Shown piece by piece: positions 39,594 through 51,181 of a DNA stretch of 64,000 bases. Positions within the stretch are counted from its first letter, which is position 1. Every line of letters starts with the position of its first letter. Made by a program: the position numbers and the translations under genes. The notes beneath the pieces were generated by a model. That model was given only the letters and a program-made list of their open reading frames with translations, did no database searches and was not told the origin of the DNA. This DNA is from Bryoerythrophyllum caledonicum (lineage: Eukaryota > Streptophyta > Bryopsida > Pottiales > Pottiaceae): positions 2,430,263 to 2,494,262 of the forward strand of contig OZ020518.1 in NCBI GenBank assembly GCA_963971425.1. Reading direction: 5' to 3'.

Positions 39594-40182
39594 CACCGTT
39601 CCCTGAATATAGTGTAGACTAGACTATTTGAAATTTCCTACACTAATTTCATTAAACGCAAATTAAAGTGGTCCACTTCAATTTTCCATCCACATCAAAT
39701 CATGTCCATTAGAAATAGTGTGGCTTGTTTCAAAATAAAAGACACGGGAATTGATGTGGATAAGTTTTTACAAGTTGTACCCTAAAACCAAAATTATAAT
39801 ATAATAACATAATAATAACATAATAAAATAATAAAATAATATAACATAATAATATAATACCATAATAATATTATTTTATAACAAAAGAATATAAAAATAA
39901 TATTATAATATAATATAACAGAAAATAATATTAACATAATAATATAACATAATAATATAATAATAACATAGTAATAACATATATGAATAACATTATAATA
40001 TATATTATAATATTAATATTATATACAATAATAACATATATAATAATAACATATTAATACTATATTAATAACCAAAATTGATGTGGTCCACATCAATTTT
40101 CATCCAAAACTAGAATTGATGTGGTCCACCTCAATTTTCATCCACATTACCTATACCTCCACACTATATTCAGTGAACGGTG
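39594..40182. mobile_element. TA-flanked MITE with AT-microsatellite core
   Basis: The ends are CACCGTTCCCTGAATATAGT and, reverse-complemented, CACCGTTCACTGAATATAGT, which differ at one position. Both are flanked by TA (39592-39593 and 40183-40184). TA duplication suggests a Tc1/mariner-type origin. Internally AATTGATGTGGTCCAC occurs twice near the right end and in related form near the left. No coding frame. Confidence 0.7.
39790..40072. repeat. Imperfect ATA/ATAATA-rich microsatellite
   Basis: Almost pure A/T with scattered C, built from AATAATAACATAATA-like units. It sits inside the preceding MITE. Confidence 0.9.
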
Positions 40183-40184
40183 TA

Positions 40185-41674
40185 GTTGGGCTACACCGCT
40201 ACTTTGAAGTATTTGCCATAAGTCAAAATATGCGTGTTCCTACAACCTCTACGGCACTTGTTGACTCGAGGAATTAGACACTTGCGGATTGACTTTTGAT
40301 GCTTGGAGAAGGTAAAGTCGATATTGTTTAGGAAAACTACATTGCCAGCTCTCGACCAAGTATGGCATTGCCTCAACAGATTGTGAAGGGTATGATTGAT
40401 GCAATTTTCTCCAAAATTGCAATTGGCTGTGGTGGAAGGGAATTTTCCAGCGTTCACATTGTTATTGTGGCACACAACAAAGACGTGGAAAAAATCAACA
40501 TCCTGTACTTGACATGGTGCGTGAGGCAAGTTAAATTCTCCTAAGTGCTTACAAGGTAGACGATGAAGATGGCGTCAATGTGATCTCATCCAAGTTCTTG
40601 AACAGGCTCGAAGGTAGTGGGTTGCCATTGCATAAGCTTACACTTGAAGTTGGTACATTGGTGATGCATCTGCATAACTTAGATCCGTCAAACAAACTAT
40701 GCAATGGCACAAAATACACCGTTGCTCGGCCTGAGTGATTGAGGCAGAAGTCCTTACTAGTGATTGTGTAGGGTAGATAGCAGTAATACTTGTGATCCCT
40801 TTTGGTTATTGGGAGCGCCGGGCTTCCTTTTCCAACATATTGCAAGCAGTTTCCAATTTGTGTATTATATGCCATGACTACAATTACAAGTCACAAGGAC
40901 AAATCCTTTTGAAAGTTGGTAACTACCTAACCAAGAACGTATTTCGCATGGACAATTGTATGTTGCATTTTTGCGTACGATGAGTTTTGAAAACGTTTTG
41001 GTGCTTTTAGAAGGAGAATCACATAAAGATGACAAAATAATGCGCAATGTTGTTTACAATGAAGGACTTTGATAATCGCATATTTTTCCAATGACTCCAA
41101 TTTTGTGTCAAGTTCTACATCACTAGGGACAACCTGTGCCCCTTTGGGAACAATGAATTTTTATATTAGTATGGGAATTAAAAATTTTGCTATTGTATAT
41201 ATGACAAAAAAATTATGCTACCAAAGTGGTTTTTTTTTTGCGAGGGTGTAAAGTTGTGTGAAGCTTGTCCGCTAACTTTGAGATTTTGTATAAAAATAAA
41301 AAATAAAAATTATATTTTGAGATTCATTCTTAAAACTTTCTGGAGTACAATAACCTCGCTCCAAGAATTGTCCAGGTTTTTGTGTACCTTACAAGAAACA
41401 ACTCTCCTTCCACATTTGTAGGCACAATGTTTTATTATTTTACTACTCTTCTTGTTCCTTTTTCCAACCTAAAGGAGAAGATATCATCATCTTCACTATT
41501 TGGAGTAACATGTTGTAAAATTTTAGTATCACAGACAAGAATTTTATTTTGGGTGTAATTTGAACCACTTCTAGTTATATGTTTGATAAGAATGTGCTAG
41601 ACCTAAAACAATACATAAAAAAATGAAATTGTCCAGGTTTTTGTGTACATTCTTAAAAATGAAAAAGCTCACTA
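40185..41674. other. Gene-free stretch
   Basis: Short frames on both strands have no recognisable domain. An inverted CTACACCG motif follows the preceding MITE at about 40191. Nothing else was seen. Confidence 0.4.
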
Positions 41675-41890
41675 CACTAAAGATGATATTTAGTGTTAAC
41701 CACACTAGTTTCTTTAAAAGTGCTGTAAGTTTTTACTCTTGATGAATATTTTTACCAACTATGTTAACAATGATCACTCTCTTTTGATAGTATTGATAGT
41801 TGTGCCCTTGGTAAAAATCTTCTTCGAAAGTAAAAAATTATTGCATTACCAAAAACATTAGTGTGGTTACACTAAATATCATCTTTAGTG
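41675..41890. mobile_element. TA-flanked MITE, copy 2 (complete)
   Basis: It is 216 bp. The left end is CACTAAAGATGATATTTAGT and the right end, reverse-complemented, has the same 20 bases. The match continues to about 35 bp with one indel. It is flanked by TA (41673-41674 and 41891-41892). The terminal repeats also contain internal TAGTGT/ACACTA palindromes. The start CACTA might suggest a CACTA element, but the shared TA flank fits Tc1/mariner better. Confidence 0.8.
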
Positions 41891-41892
41891 TA

Positions 41893-42943
41893 CTTGTAAA
41901 TGGTTTATGTTCACATTAAGATGAAAATTTTGGAGTGTTTTTGAAGAGCATAGTCTTGGTCATAAATTTAATTGTGTATCCAATAGGGATTTTTTAAAAA
42001 TTTCTGGAGCTTGAATGAAAGAAGTTATTCAATCTCTACAAAGGACTTCAGAAAAAGGGTAAATTACACCTCTGTGATTGGGGCTTTTGGGTTAAAATTG
42101 CACCTTTCACCATACAAAACACTAAGCCAATTTCAAACAAAAATTGTTTCAATACCCGAACATTTCTCGGCTGTAATAAACAACGATAAAAAACATACGT
42201 GGCGGAGGTTGTTAAAAATATGCTAAAATTGACTCCGATATCCGAGCCTTGACAGTGAACATGCCATCCTGGGAAAAGCATGAGGCAGACACACGTAGAT
42301 ACCTGCCCTTTCTCCAAGATACGGTTGGCCCACACCTTTCCAGGAGGGGTCCCAGTAACCGAAAAAGCAAGTGGCTACTGTAGAATCGGTGCTCTAGAAT
42401 CGAAGGGTATGTTTCGCGAGCAGAATAGAATGTGCAGCCAGACCAGGCTCTGGTCTGCCCTGAGTTTGGGGCCACGTCGCAGGAAGAATCCTTTACGTGG
42501 AACCACATCGAACGGATCAGATCCCACCAAGCCGTTTCGTGGGCAGTGGTGGACGAGACCGACCAAATGAACACCGAGTCAGAATTACGACGTCCCTTGG
42601 AAGGTGAAAGAACTTAACTGTCTGCCAGTAATCCCTCGTAACTGGCGGCCCCAACTCCTCTCCAACCCCCTCCACCGAGGTTGCGAAACGCCTGACTGCA
42701 TCAAGGTCTAATCGTAAGCGTCCAGTCAAACAGGACAAAGGACTAGCATACAAGCATGTTGGACACTTACACCGTCGCACGTGCAAGTATCCGTGGAGAG
42801 GTGCGAGTGCGATAAAAAGAAGTCTTTACTCGGTAAACTATGCTGAGAAGTGCTCGACAAAGGTTGGGGTTGGAAAAAAAATATTGCTTCCTGAGCGTAG
42901 TATGCTTCACTATCGAACCTGTAGCGTCAGCTATTCTAACTCC
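41893..42943. other. 3' flank of the HSP90 gene; no gene seen
   Basis: AT-rich to about 42230, then mixed composition. Overlapping frames at 42.2-42.8 kb on both strands have no recognisable domain. Part of this is presumably 3' UTR, but no convincing polyadenylation site was identified. Confidence 0.4.
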
Positions 42944-45900
42944 CTACAGCTCATCCTTCTCTGAGTAAGCGTCCTCATCAGCTGCGGTGTCGTCAGCTGT
43001 ACCATCGGTTGCCTGCTCGGAAGACATCATGTTATCCTGGCATGGAAAGATACGAATGAGTCAATACATTGACTAATGCAATGTGCAAAACTTGCTAAAC
43101 TAAAAGCAGCAGACTGCGAAACGAGAAGTAGAAAAATCGTGAACTAGAAGCAGGTAGAGGTTACGGATGTGTCCTTACCTGGTCTAGGTTCAGATCCTTG
43201 AAGTTTTGGAAGTCGGGGGCATCCTCCGCAGCGTTGTCGGCTCTGTCCTTCTCGGTCTCCTCATCGACTTCATCGTCTTCCACGACGGCGTCGGGGCTGA
43301 CGTTCAAGTTGGCCTTGATGACATCGTAAATGCGCGTGGCGAAGTCTTTCGGGTCTTCCAAGACGAACCCACTCTCGAGCAAAGCGGTTTCAAACACAAG
43401 CTTTGCTGCCTGTTTTGCGGAATCATCCTGTGGAATGATAGAATAAGGAGTTAGAATTGGATTATAGAGAAAAATGGCAAAGCAAAATGAGCATCATATA
43501 CTATGAGTTAATCAGTTGAACAAGTACGTACCTCAGAACTCAAAGCAACTTTCTCCTTCAAATCTTTGATGATTGGGTGGTTGGGGTTGACTTCGAGAAT
43601 CCTTTTGCCACGCATGTAGGACTGCTTGGTAGGATCAGCGAGAGTCTGAGCTTGCATAATCCTCTCCATGTTGGCCGACCACCCATACTTTGAAGTGACA
43701 ACAACAGCGGGAGTGTCTGCCAACCGGTTGCTGACCTGAATCCGCAATTAAAAACGACCCAGTAAGTATCCATACATTTTCTGAACGTTAAAATCAGACG
43801 AAGTTAAACAGTTTTTAGGATAAGAATTCTATGAAAAAGAGAAAAGGAAGATAGCCTCTTGGTGTTCCAGGATGGCATGACTATCGAGCCAGCTCCCATT
43901 TTACAATAATGCAAGAGAGTTGGATCACAAAAGTTTCCTCTGAGATTAAGACAATCGAATCCTCCATGATCATTAAGACATTATTACTTGCAAGAACTTG
44001 TAGGTCCAGGACAAAAATTACCTTCACAGCTTCCACCAGTTCTCCACTGAGCAAGTCCTTCCACCACTTGGTAAGCTCCTTGTATGACTCCTTAACCTCC
44101 TTGAACTTGGCCTTCTCATCCTTGCTTCCGAGCTTGAGGTCATCCTTTGAAGCGTTTTGGAACTTCTTCTCCTCGTATTCGGTCAAATTTTGGGTCAAGT
44201 ATTCATCAACTGCGTCTGTCAAATAGATAACCTGGGGGAAAAAACATATCGTGATTAGTAAATACTTGTAACCTCTAAGGTAGATCAGATACATCACAAC
44301 AGGAAATTTTCATAATCAGGAAGCAGGGAGTAAGTATATTATTGTACCTCGTATCCCTTCTTCAACAGCTTCTCCACGAACGGGGACTGCTCCAACAATT
44401 TCCTGTCCTGACCAGTGAGATAGTAAATTTGCTTCTGGCCTGGCTTCATCCGTGAGATGTACGCGTCCAATGAAGTAAATTTGTCACCAGACTTGGAACT
44501 GCAAACCAAAACGTCAAGGAGACATGTAAGCAATCAAATTTGTATTAGCTCTAAGACTTCACCACATTTAGCACACTGGAGACAGAATGGTCATAATACC
44601 TGTGGAAACGCAGGAGCTTGGCCAGACGAACTCTGTTCGAGGTATCCTCGATGATACCCAACTTGATAGCCTTTCCAAATTCCTTCCAGAACTTGGCGTA
44701 CTTGCCCTTCTTTTCAGAAACTTCGCCATCCTTCTCTTCCTTATCTTCATCTGCAAAGGCGATCTTTCACACGTCAAACCCACTACCAATGCGAATAATG
44801 GTAGTTCAAGTTGGTATTATTCAACCAGGATTCTACAAAAGCCAAGTATCGATGTGCACTAACCAGTCTTCTTATCATCAAGCTTCTCATCTTCATCCTC
44901 TTCAACAATTCGTCGGATCATGTCCAAAGCCTTGCGGACAAGCTTCTTCTTGATGGTTTTCAAGCTGCTGTGTTGTTGCAACATCTCACGAGATACATTC
45001 AAGGGAAGTGTATCCGAGTCGACAATGCCCTGAAAGAAATATAGACCCAATCGTGAGGGTGATTATACGGATAATTGATCCTTGATAGGTATAGATTAGT
45101 GCATGCTATTTCCAAAAACTTAGATCGAGCATCTGAACTGAAGAGAAGATGTAAATTTTCAGCTAGTTTCCTCAGACAACTCACCTTCAGGAAGCTCAAA
45201 TACTTTGGCAGAAGCTCATCGAATTCATCCGAGATGAATACCCGTCGTACATACAGCTTGAGGAAAGCCTTTTGCGAGTAGTAGTTTTCAAACAAGTCAT
45301 ATGGAGCCTTGGGCGGAATGTAAAGAACTGCTTTGAATTCAACATCTCCTTCAGCATTGAAGTGACTCCATGACATTGGTTTATCAGTGCTGAAATCCTG
45401 GAGCGACAAAAGATATCTACAATATTAGAACGAAGCCTTCGTTTAATAAGCAAAATGTAAAGAGAGCAAGCATGGTGAAGCTAAGAATCAACCTGTACTA
45501 ACAGAGAATTATACTAACAGAAGAAAACACTAACCTTTGCCAAAGAGTGGTAGAACTTGTCGTATTCCTCTGCTGTAACATCCTTCGGATTCCGAAGCCA
45601 AACAGCCTTTGCATCATTGAGAAGCTCCCAATCCCACTTTGTCTCCTTCACAGTCTTGGTCTTTGTTTCTGTCACCACATACCAAAATCGGACAACAAAA
45701 AGTATCTCATCAGAATACGGGACTTAACTGGCTCCGATATAAGTAAGATTACGTATTGCGGAATACATTCTGTACCTAGCATAAAGATTGATTCAGCTGA
45801 TTCAGCAAATTGTGGTTTCTATCACCGGGATTTCGACCACCTAAATCAGCATGAGCACTACAACCACAAAGGAAAACTAGATAGATGAGGTATTCCAGTA

Positions 45901-48763
45901 CTTCATTCGACACAACATAACACCAAAGATGTAGTTATAAACACAGTTATAGCTCGCACCTACTTCAAGTGATGATTAGTCATGATTACTTCCGAAAGTT
46001 AAGGTGGTCCAACAGTAGTTTAAAAAAGCGACAAAAGCAAACTGAAGTAAAAAAGCTTACCAGTTGATTCTTCGTCTTCGGATTCTGTGTCAGAATCCTT
46101 GTCTTCTTTCTTTTCTGTCTCCTCAACGGGCACTTCTACATCAACCTCTTTGCTAGCCCACAAATAGATGGGGAAACTTATGAACTCAGAATACTTCTTC
46201 ACCAATTCCTGCAGCCGAAAAGTTATCCCCATAAGTTTCTGTCAGGTAGTGTACTAGAAATCTCCATTTCACTAAATCACCCTGTCGCCAGTCTCAGTGA
46301 TGACTTCAATGAGCACAAGGTCCAGCCTCTTACCCTCAATTTGTCTTCTTGGGCATACTCAGCGGCATCTGACTTTAAATAAATCCTGATCTCCGTACCC
46401 CGTCCGAGAGGCTCATTCTCTGTATCTTCAGAAACAGCAAAGTTGCCATCAGCTTTAGACTCCCAGATGTACCTGTGAATCACCAGGGAAGAAGGTCGTC
46501 AGAGACGTCTCATAAACTGGAATCGAGGAACAAAAATGATCAAAGGATCCTGTTTGATACTGAGCGTAGTGGGTGGCCAGAATCAGATCAGAATGATACA
46601 CGAAGTGCCTTGATGCAGCTCTCAGGATTCTCCCAATCAAATAAATCAAATATATTGAAGCCATTGATTCAGAACTCACTGCACGTCATCGTTGTGCTTG
46701 CTGATGACTTCAACGTGGTCGGCAACCAAGTACACAGAGTAAAAACCCACTCCAAATTGACCGATGAGGTTGAGGTCTCCACCCTTTTGCATCTGTTCCA
46801 AGAAAGCTGTACCAGACGAGACAAACCATTAAACTTACGAGTCCACGGAAGAAATCAGATCAGAAACTCTCCCAAATGGTAATGTTAGAGGATCCATTAA
46901 GACGGTTCTTTCCTATGACGTACAATCTGAGCTTGAAAAAGATTGTTGGCACCATCAACGATTTAAACCACACAGCAAGAAAGCCAACAGCACACATTTC
47001 GAAGAGAGATGTAGTACACCTTAACCACTTCATACATACCTGATGTCCCGGACTTGGCGATGGTACCAAGATTCTTGATAAGGTCATCTTTAGTCATACC
47101 AACACCACGGTCTCGAATTGTCAAAATCTTCTTCTCCTTATCAAGTTTGATCTGTGTAGTACACGACCCAACAAGCGTCATCCTTATAGCAAAAGCCAGG
47201 TTGACAGATTGCTCACATGCATAGTCGACATATCTAATTCATTAAGACAACGGATGCAGAGACTGAAAGAGTCGAGTCAACTTACATGAATGTCCAATTT
47301 AGCGTCATCTCCTTCACCAAGTTGCGAGGCATCAGTGAGAGCAAGGAATCGAATCTTGTCCAAGGCCTGCAACATAAAAAAGTCGCAACTTTCAACTTTG
47401 AGCCATTCAAGATTGAAAACATCACATTATATGTTGCACAATGGGCGAGCAACTCAGATAATCTGAAGATGATAAATGATATATATCACAACCACACTGC
47501 AAAGACCAAGCCACGAGGGATGTAAGCCAAGATTTGTGTGAAGAATGCACATTAAACTTACATCTGAGGCGTTGGAGATTAATTCACGAAGGAAGATGTC
47601 CTTGTTGCTGTACAATGAGTGGATAATAATGTCCATCAACCTGGAGACTTCAGCCTGGAATTCGAACTTCTCAGCACTCTCTCTGAGGTTCTTGGGGGCC
47701 ATAGATTCGCTTTCCCTGCAATCCAAGCCAATTATGTTCAACGTCAGCATACTTCAATTAAAGTTCAAGCTCGCATTAACTTCAAATACTACACGTCCTG
47801 CAGCAAGAAGAAAGTCTCCTTTTTAAAGCATGCTCACGTCGCGCACAGCGGATGCGAAGGTCGCGACAATACAGAACAAGATTTCCAAATTTAATACCTC
47901 TTCACAACGTCAGAGTCAGTGGTGGATCCAGCTGTGTGCGCCCCAAGATTCTCCTCCAGCTTGGGAGGAGCTCCAGTGTCCATCTTCGTTTCTTCTTGAG
48001 CATGAGCTCTTCCAGAACGCCCTGAAAGACACAAACTCTCGTCAAACGTGATGCAGAACCAATACGAGATTAATCAACAAGGAACACAATCTCTTGACCA
48101 ATACATATCCACAATCCCCTCCCAACTCCTTCCATCAATCAGACAATGGCCTTATCAAAGATACACCCTCCAAAGGCGAAAAACTCAAAAATCAACGCGT
48201 TGACCGATCCCGAGACACAAGCAATCAAACCACCCGCCGTCCAATATCACAAGCAAAAAAATCCACATCAATCATCGGCCGCCTCCACAGCTCATTGATA
48301 AAAGAGCTCCAAACACCTCAATCAAGACAGCGACGCACCAGTAACAAAATCCTCACGTAAAGCTACCAAAACCTCGCAGAACACCAGCCATTCCTCCGTC
48401 CACCACCACAACCGCAAGAAGCATAAAAAAGAACGCCTCTCAAAGCCTCACAACCACACCACAAACTCCAAACCATCACAACCTCCCTACATTGTGCGCT
48501 CAACCCCGCGATCCATAAACCTCAACGATCCCCGGGCACATCCGCTAACAAAACAGCCGCGACAAACATTCTCAAATCCAAGAAACAAAACCTCCAAACC
48601 CTAGATCGACGCAATCGCAACCAAAAGCGAGGCGGCCAGGCTCCCCGGCATAGCGCTCACCATTAGAGTTAATGTGCAGCGACGAGAAGGAGAGCAGCAG
48701 GCAGAGCAGCAGCAGCGAGACGTTGAGACGCCGGTCCACAAGATGAAGACGCGCCATCGCCAC
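42944..48763 (-). CDS. ER-resident HSP90 chaperone (GRP94/HSP90.7 type), 17 exons
   Basis: ATP-dependent chaperone of the ER lumen that folds secretory and receptor proteins. GT-AG splicing gives exons 48763-48661, 48021-47898, 47715-47562, 47366-47286, 47151-47040, 46806-46680, 46472-46334, 46208-46061, 45668-45535, 45397-45185, 45029-44864, 44750-44600, 44498-44348, 44231-44022, 43735-43532, 43427-43179 and 43036-42944. They sum to 2559 bp, or 852 residues plus stop, close to the roughly 820 of plant GRP94. Exon 1 is a signal peptide ([12 protein letters not shown]). The ATPase domain shows [27 protein letters not shown] and GQFGVGFYS (residues about 115-220). An acidic linker ([19 protein letters not shown]) follows, then the middle domain and the dimerisation domain ([14 protein letters not shown]). 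The protein ends SEKDEL, the ER-retrieval signal. No stop or frameshift was seen. Confidence 0.95.
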
Positions 48764-48965
48764 GATCGTCTCTCACTCTCGAATGCACCAGGTCTCCTTC
48801 TTCTCCCACCTCTTATGAGAAAAACTCATTCCAAATCGGATGCAATGGTTTTTATTGGCAGTCAACTTCTAAGAATGTGGAACCTAAAGGCGTGAATGGC
48901 CAGGAATGGTGACCGGATCTAGAACTATGGTAGACTTGGGGGTTGTGACGGACATCGGGATCCGG

Positions 48966-49035
48966 TGATGTGGAGGTTGGTTCTGATTGGCTCGTTGGCG
49001 AGGGTTGCGCTGACGTGGAGGTCGATTCTGATTGG
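48966..49035 (-). promoter_or_regulatory. Duplicated UPRE-like/CCAAT module upstream of HSP90
   Basis: Two copies of the same arrangement occur 45 bp apart, written on the plus strand: TGATGTGGAGGTTGG..CTGATTGG (48966-48990) and TGACGTGGAGGTCGA..CTGATTGG (49011-49035). TGACGTGG is the bZIP unfolded-protein-response element and ATTGG is an inverted CCAAT box. On the gene's strand the order is CCAAT-N12-CCAC(G/A)TCA. This resembles the ER-stress element but has spacing 12 rather than 9. It lies about 200-270 bp upstream of the start codon. Confidence 0.5.
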
Positions 49036-49055
49036 TGGAAAGCGATGGGGAACGG

Positions 49056-49063
49056 TTTATAAA
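49056..49063 (+). promoter_or_regulatory. TATA-like site of the original tRNA locus
   Basis: TTTATAAA lies about 30-36 bp upstream of the tRNA 5' remnant at 49092, the usual position of the TATA-like motif of plant tRNA genes. A CAA motif (CCCAAAGC) follows nearer the tRNA. The LINE insertion has separated both from the complete tRNA. Confidence 0.4.
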
Positions 49064-49086
49064 GAACAGGTTCCCAAAGCATTCAG

Positions 49087-49104
49087 TAAGCATCAGAGTG
49101 GCGC
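49087..49104. repeat. Target-site duplication, HSP90-side copy, with tRNA 5' remnant
   Basis: TAAGCATCAGAGTGGCGC, identical over 18 bases to 51045-51062. The last 13 bases are the first 13 of the initiator tRNA, so this is an orphaned tRNA 5' end. Confidence 0.9.
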
Positions 49105-51044
49105 TAAATCCCACTTTGGGTTAAAAGAAAACAAGTAACAAAACAAAAGCCAAACGGCTAACCACCAAGGCCACAAACGGCCCAACCAGCAGAATGCCAG
49201 CGAAGGGGAGGGACCCCAAAAAGAAACCAGGGAAAACCCAGTCTAAAAGAAAAAAACAGGTCCAAAGAAAAACCTCAGACCTCGAAAGGAAAAAGTAACA
49301 AAACAGAACAGTCCAAGACTACCCTGCCAAATACAATGAGCTCGAAAACAAACAAACTAAGACTAATCTCCACGTCCATTACACCAGAAATCAGCTTGCG
49401 ACTTGAGCTCCAAAGAATCCTGAATATCTTCAGGCAGATTGACCGCATCAACTCCGAGACCACTTGAAGCTTGATCAAGATTAACATTCCGCTCCACCTC
49501 CGCGTCATGAACAGGATTATCCTGAACGAGGAGGCCCTCGTAATTATTCAAAACCAACTCCACCAACAAATCATCAAAAAGCTCCTCCGTACTTGAAAAA
49601 GAGCTAGTATTGCTCTTATCACGAATGGAGGACGAAGAAGATGACACAAATCCTTGAGAGAGGGGAGTAAAGGAGATGGAATCAGTTTCCGATAACATAT
49701 CGAAATCCGTACTATCCTCCACTTCAACCGGTTTGTTGAAGGCTCTATACTTGTTCGCCAACTCTCTTGACAAGAAATAAGGACTTGGCGCTAATTGCCA
49801 ATTCATCGATGATCCTTGAGTCTTCAGGAAAACTCCCGCATGGCTCCAAACAGAAATGAAAGAACGCTCTTTGGCTCGTTGCTTGGATGACTTTGGGAAT
49901 CTAGCATAACGAGTAAGCTCCTTCCAGGCCCCCATGCCAGATTGAATCGTTAGTTGCCAGGCTTTAAAGATGACCATCCCAAGATGGAATTGTTCATCAT
50001 GCAGGTCATGTCCCACCTTGACACACCAAATACTCCAGATAATACAAGCCCTGAGAATATCCCATGGTTTTTCCCATGTCTCAACCACCGTACGATCAGG
50101 AAGTACTGGAATCCCCAATGGAACCACAGGATCCAATGGAGGCCCCAAACCAGTCAATGTTCCAAACCAAGTAGAGGGTGGTGGAGGAAGACAGGCTCTA
50201 AGCCTTACATCTCTCAATTTTGACCACACATCCTTGACTGACTCACATTCCCAGAATGCATGTAGAGGGGTTTCACTAGTACCCAACGAGCAAAGGTTAC
50301 ACAAACCATCACTCCCCAATCTACGCCTCCAGTCTGCCAATGGCAAACCTCCTTGACAAGTTAACCACATCATCACAGCAACTCTCCGGGGATGCCAAGC
50401 ATGCCATAAATTCTTATAAAAAGAATCTCGTTGCACAGAGTTATATCCCAACTCTTGTAACTTCTTCTCAAATGGGGCAGGGGTCGAAATGGAATCCAGA
50501 ATAATTCTGTATCCCATTTTCGTAGTATAACCATAAAAATTAGTCGCATTCAATTTGCCCCTCTTCCCCCAAGTCCATTCTTTTGGATCAAAGTTAAGGG
50601 TTTTAACTTTTCCATCCCTTACTGTCCATAACGATTCTCCTTCTTGTGCCGTCACAGGTCCATTAATATCCAGAACTTTACCTTTACAATCCTTTCTAAC
50701 AACTCTTGCAGCCGTTAGATTCGAATCGGGTAACCTGAATAAATGTTGATGAAGCAATTCTAAAAGCTCCAATTCTCCTGTGTGTACATACACATGAGCT
50801 CTCAAAATACCTCCAATCATCTGAGAGACTCTATAATATTTTGTCAAGGAGCCCGCAATATCATCCATTAACCACGAACCTTCCTTCACTTCAGTAGAAA
50901 CAAAGGGAATACTGCGTAACAGTTCATCCCTAATTCGAGCAAGATTCAGCGACCCTGTAAGCTCTCGAATTTCTCTGGATGACATCAATTCTTGTCTTCC
51001 CTCGTGCCAGATATCGCGAACCCTCATGAGTCCTCTGTCCAGCC
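49105..51044 (-). mobile_element. 5'-truncated LINE inserted in the initiator tRNA gene
   Basis: This interval of 1940 bp lies between perfect 18-bp direct repeats. It carries the C-terminal part of a LINE ORF2 on the minus strand and lacks endonuclease and reverse transcriptase, the normal result of incomplete target-primed reverse transcription. The 3' end (low coordinate) reads ..CCAAAGTGGGATTTA on the minus strand, without a clear poly-A tail, which is unusual for a plant L1. Confidence 0.85.
49363..51044 (-). pseudogene. LINE ORF2 C-terminal fragment with zinc-binding RVT domain
   Basis: One open frame covers the fragment and runs on into the reverse strand of the tRNA by chance (to 51153). 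Its middle carries the reverse-transcriptase-associated zinc-binding (zf-RVT) pattern: YKNLWHAWHPRRVAVMMWL, CNLC, then TPLHAFWECESVKDVW (Cys-x2-Cys...His-x4-Cys). The C-terminal third is Ser- and acid-rich (SSSSSSIRDKSNTSS). It lacks the catalytic domains, so it cannot act alone. The absence of stops over about 560 codons suggests a fairly recent insertion. Confidence 0.8.
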
Positions 51045-51062
51045 TAAGCATCAGAGTGGCGC
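51045..51062. repeat. Target-site duplication, tRNA-side copy
   Basis: TAAGCATCAGAGTGGCGC, identical to 49087-49104. It includes the first 13 bases of the intact tRNA. Confidence 0.9.
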
Positions 51063-51121
51063 AGCGGAAGCGTGGTGGGCCCATAACCCACAGGTCCGAG
51101 GATCGGAACCTCGCTCTGATA
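51050..51121 (+). tRNA. Initiator tRNA-Met (CAU)
   Basis: It is 72 nt. The acceptor stem pairs ATCAGAG with CTCTGAT, keeping the initiator A1-U72 pair. The D region is TGGCGCAGCGG (box A) and the anticodon stem-loop is TGGGCCCATAACCCA, with anticodon CAT in the initiator context. The T arm is CGAGG-ATCGGAA-CCTCG, with A at position 54 instead of T, another initiator hallmark. It has no intron and no encoded CCA. Its native 5' flank was displaced by the LINE, so its transcription may be altered. The first T4 run downstream is near 51176. Confidence 0.95.
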
Positions 51122-51181
51122 AAACTAGAGACGATAGCTTCCTTGTGATGCATAACTTTCTTCTTCCTCGGACAATATTTT

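Noticed and set aside
41675-41890. Assignment of the CACTA-starting MITE to the CACTA superfamily
   Set aside because: A 3-bp duplication is absent, while TA is present on both sides.
43206-48051. Plus-strand frames across the HSP90 locus
   Set aside because: They are antisense shadows of exons and introns; the minus strand gives a spliced frame of 852 residues with all HSP90 motifs.
49011-49035. Canonical ERSE (CCAAT-N9-CCACG)
   Set aside because: Spacing between CCAAT and CCACG is 12, not 9, so only a UPRE-like core plus CCAAT is claimed.
49056-49063. TTTATAAA as TATA box of the HSP90 gene
   Set aside because: It lies farther upstream than the CCAAT and UPRE-like sites; its position fits the original tRNA locus better.
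51045-51153. N-terminal residues of the 596-codon minus-strand frame as part of the LINE protein
   Set aside because: This part is the reverse strand of the tRNA and its flank; the LINE begins at 51044.
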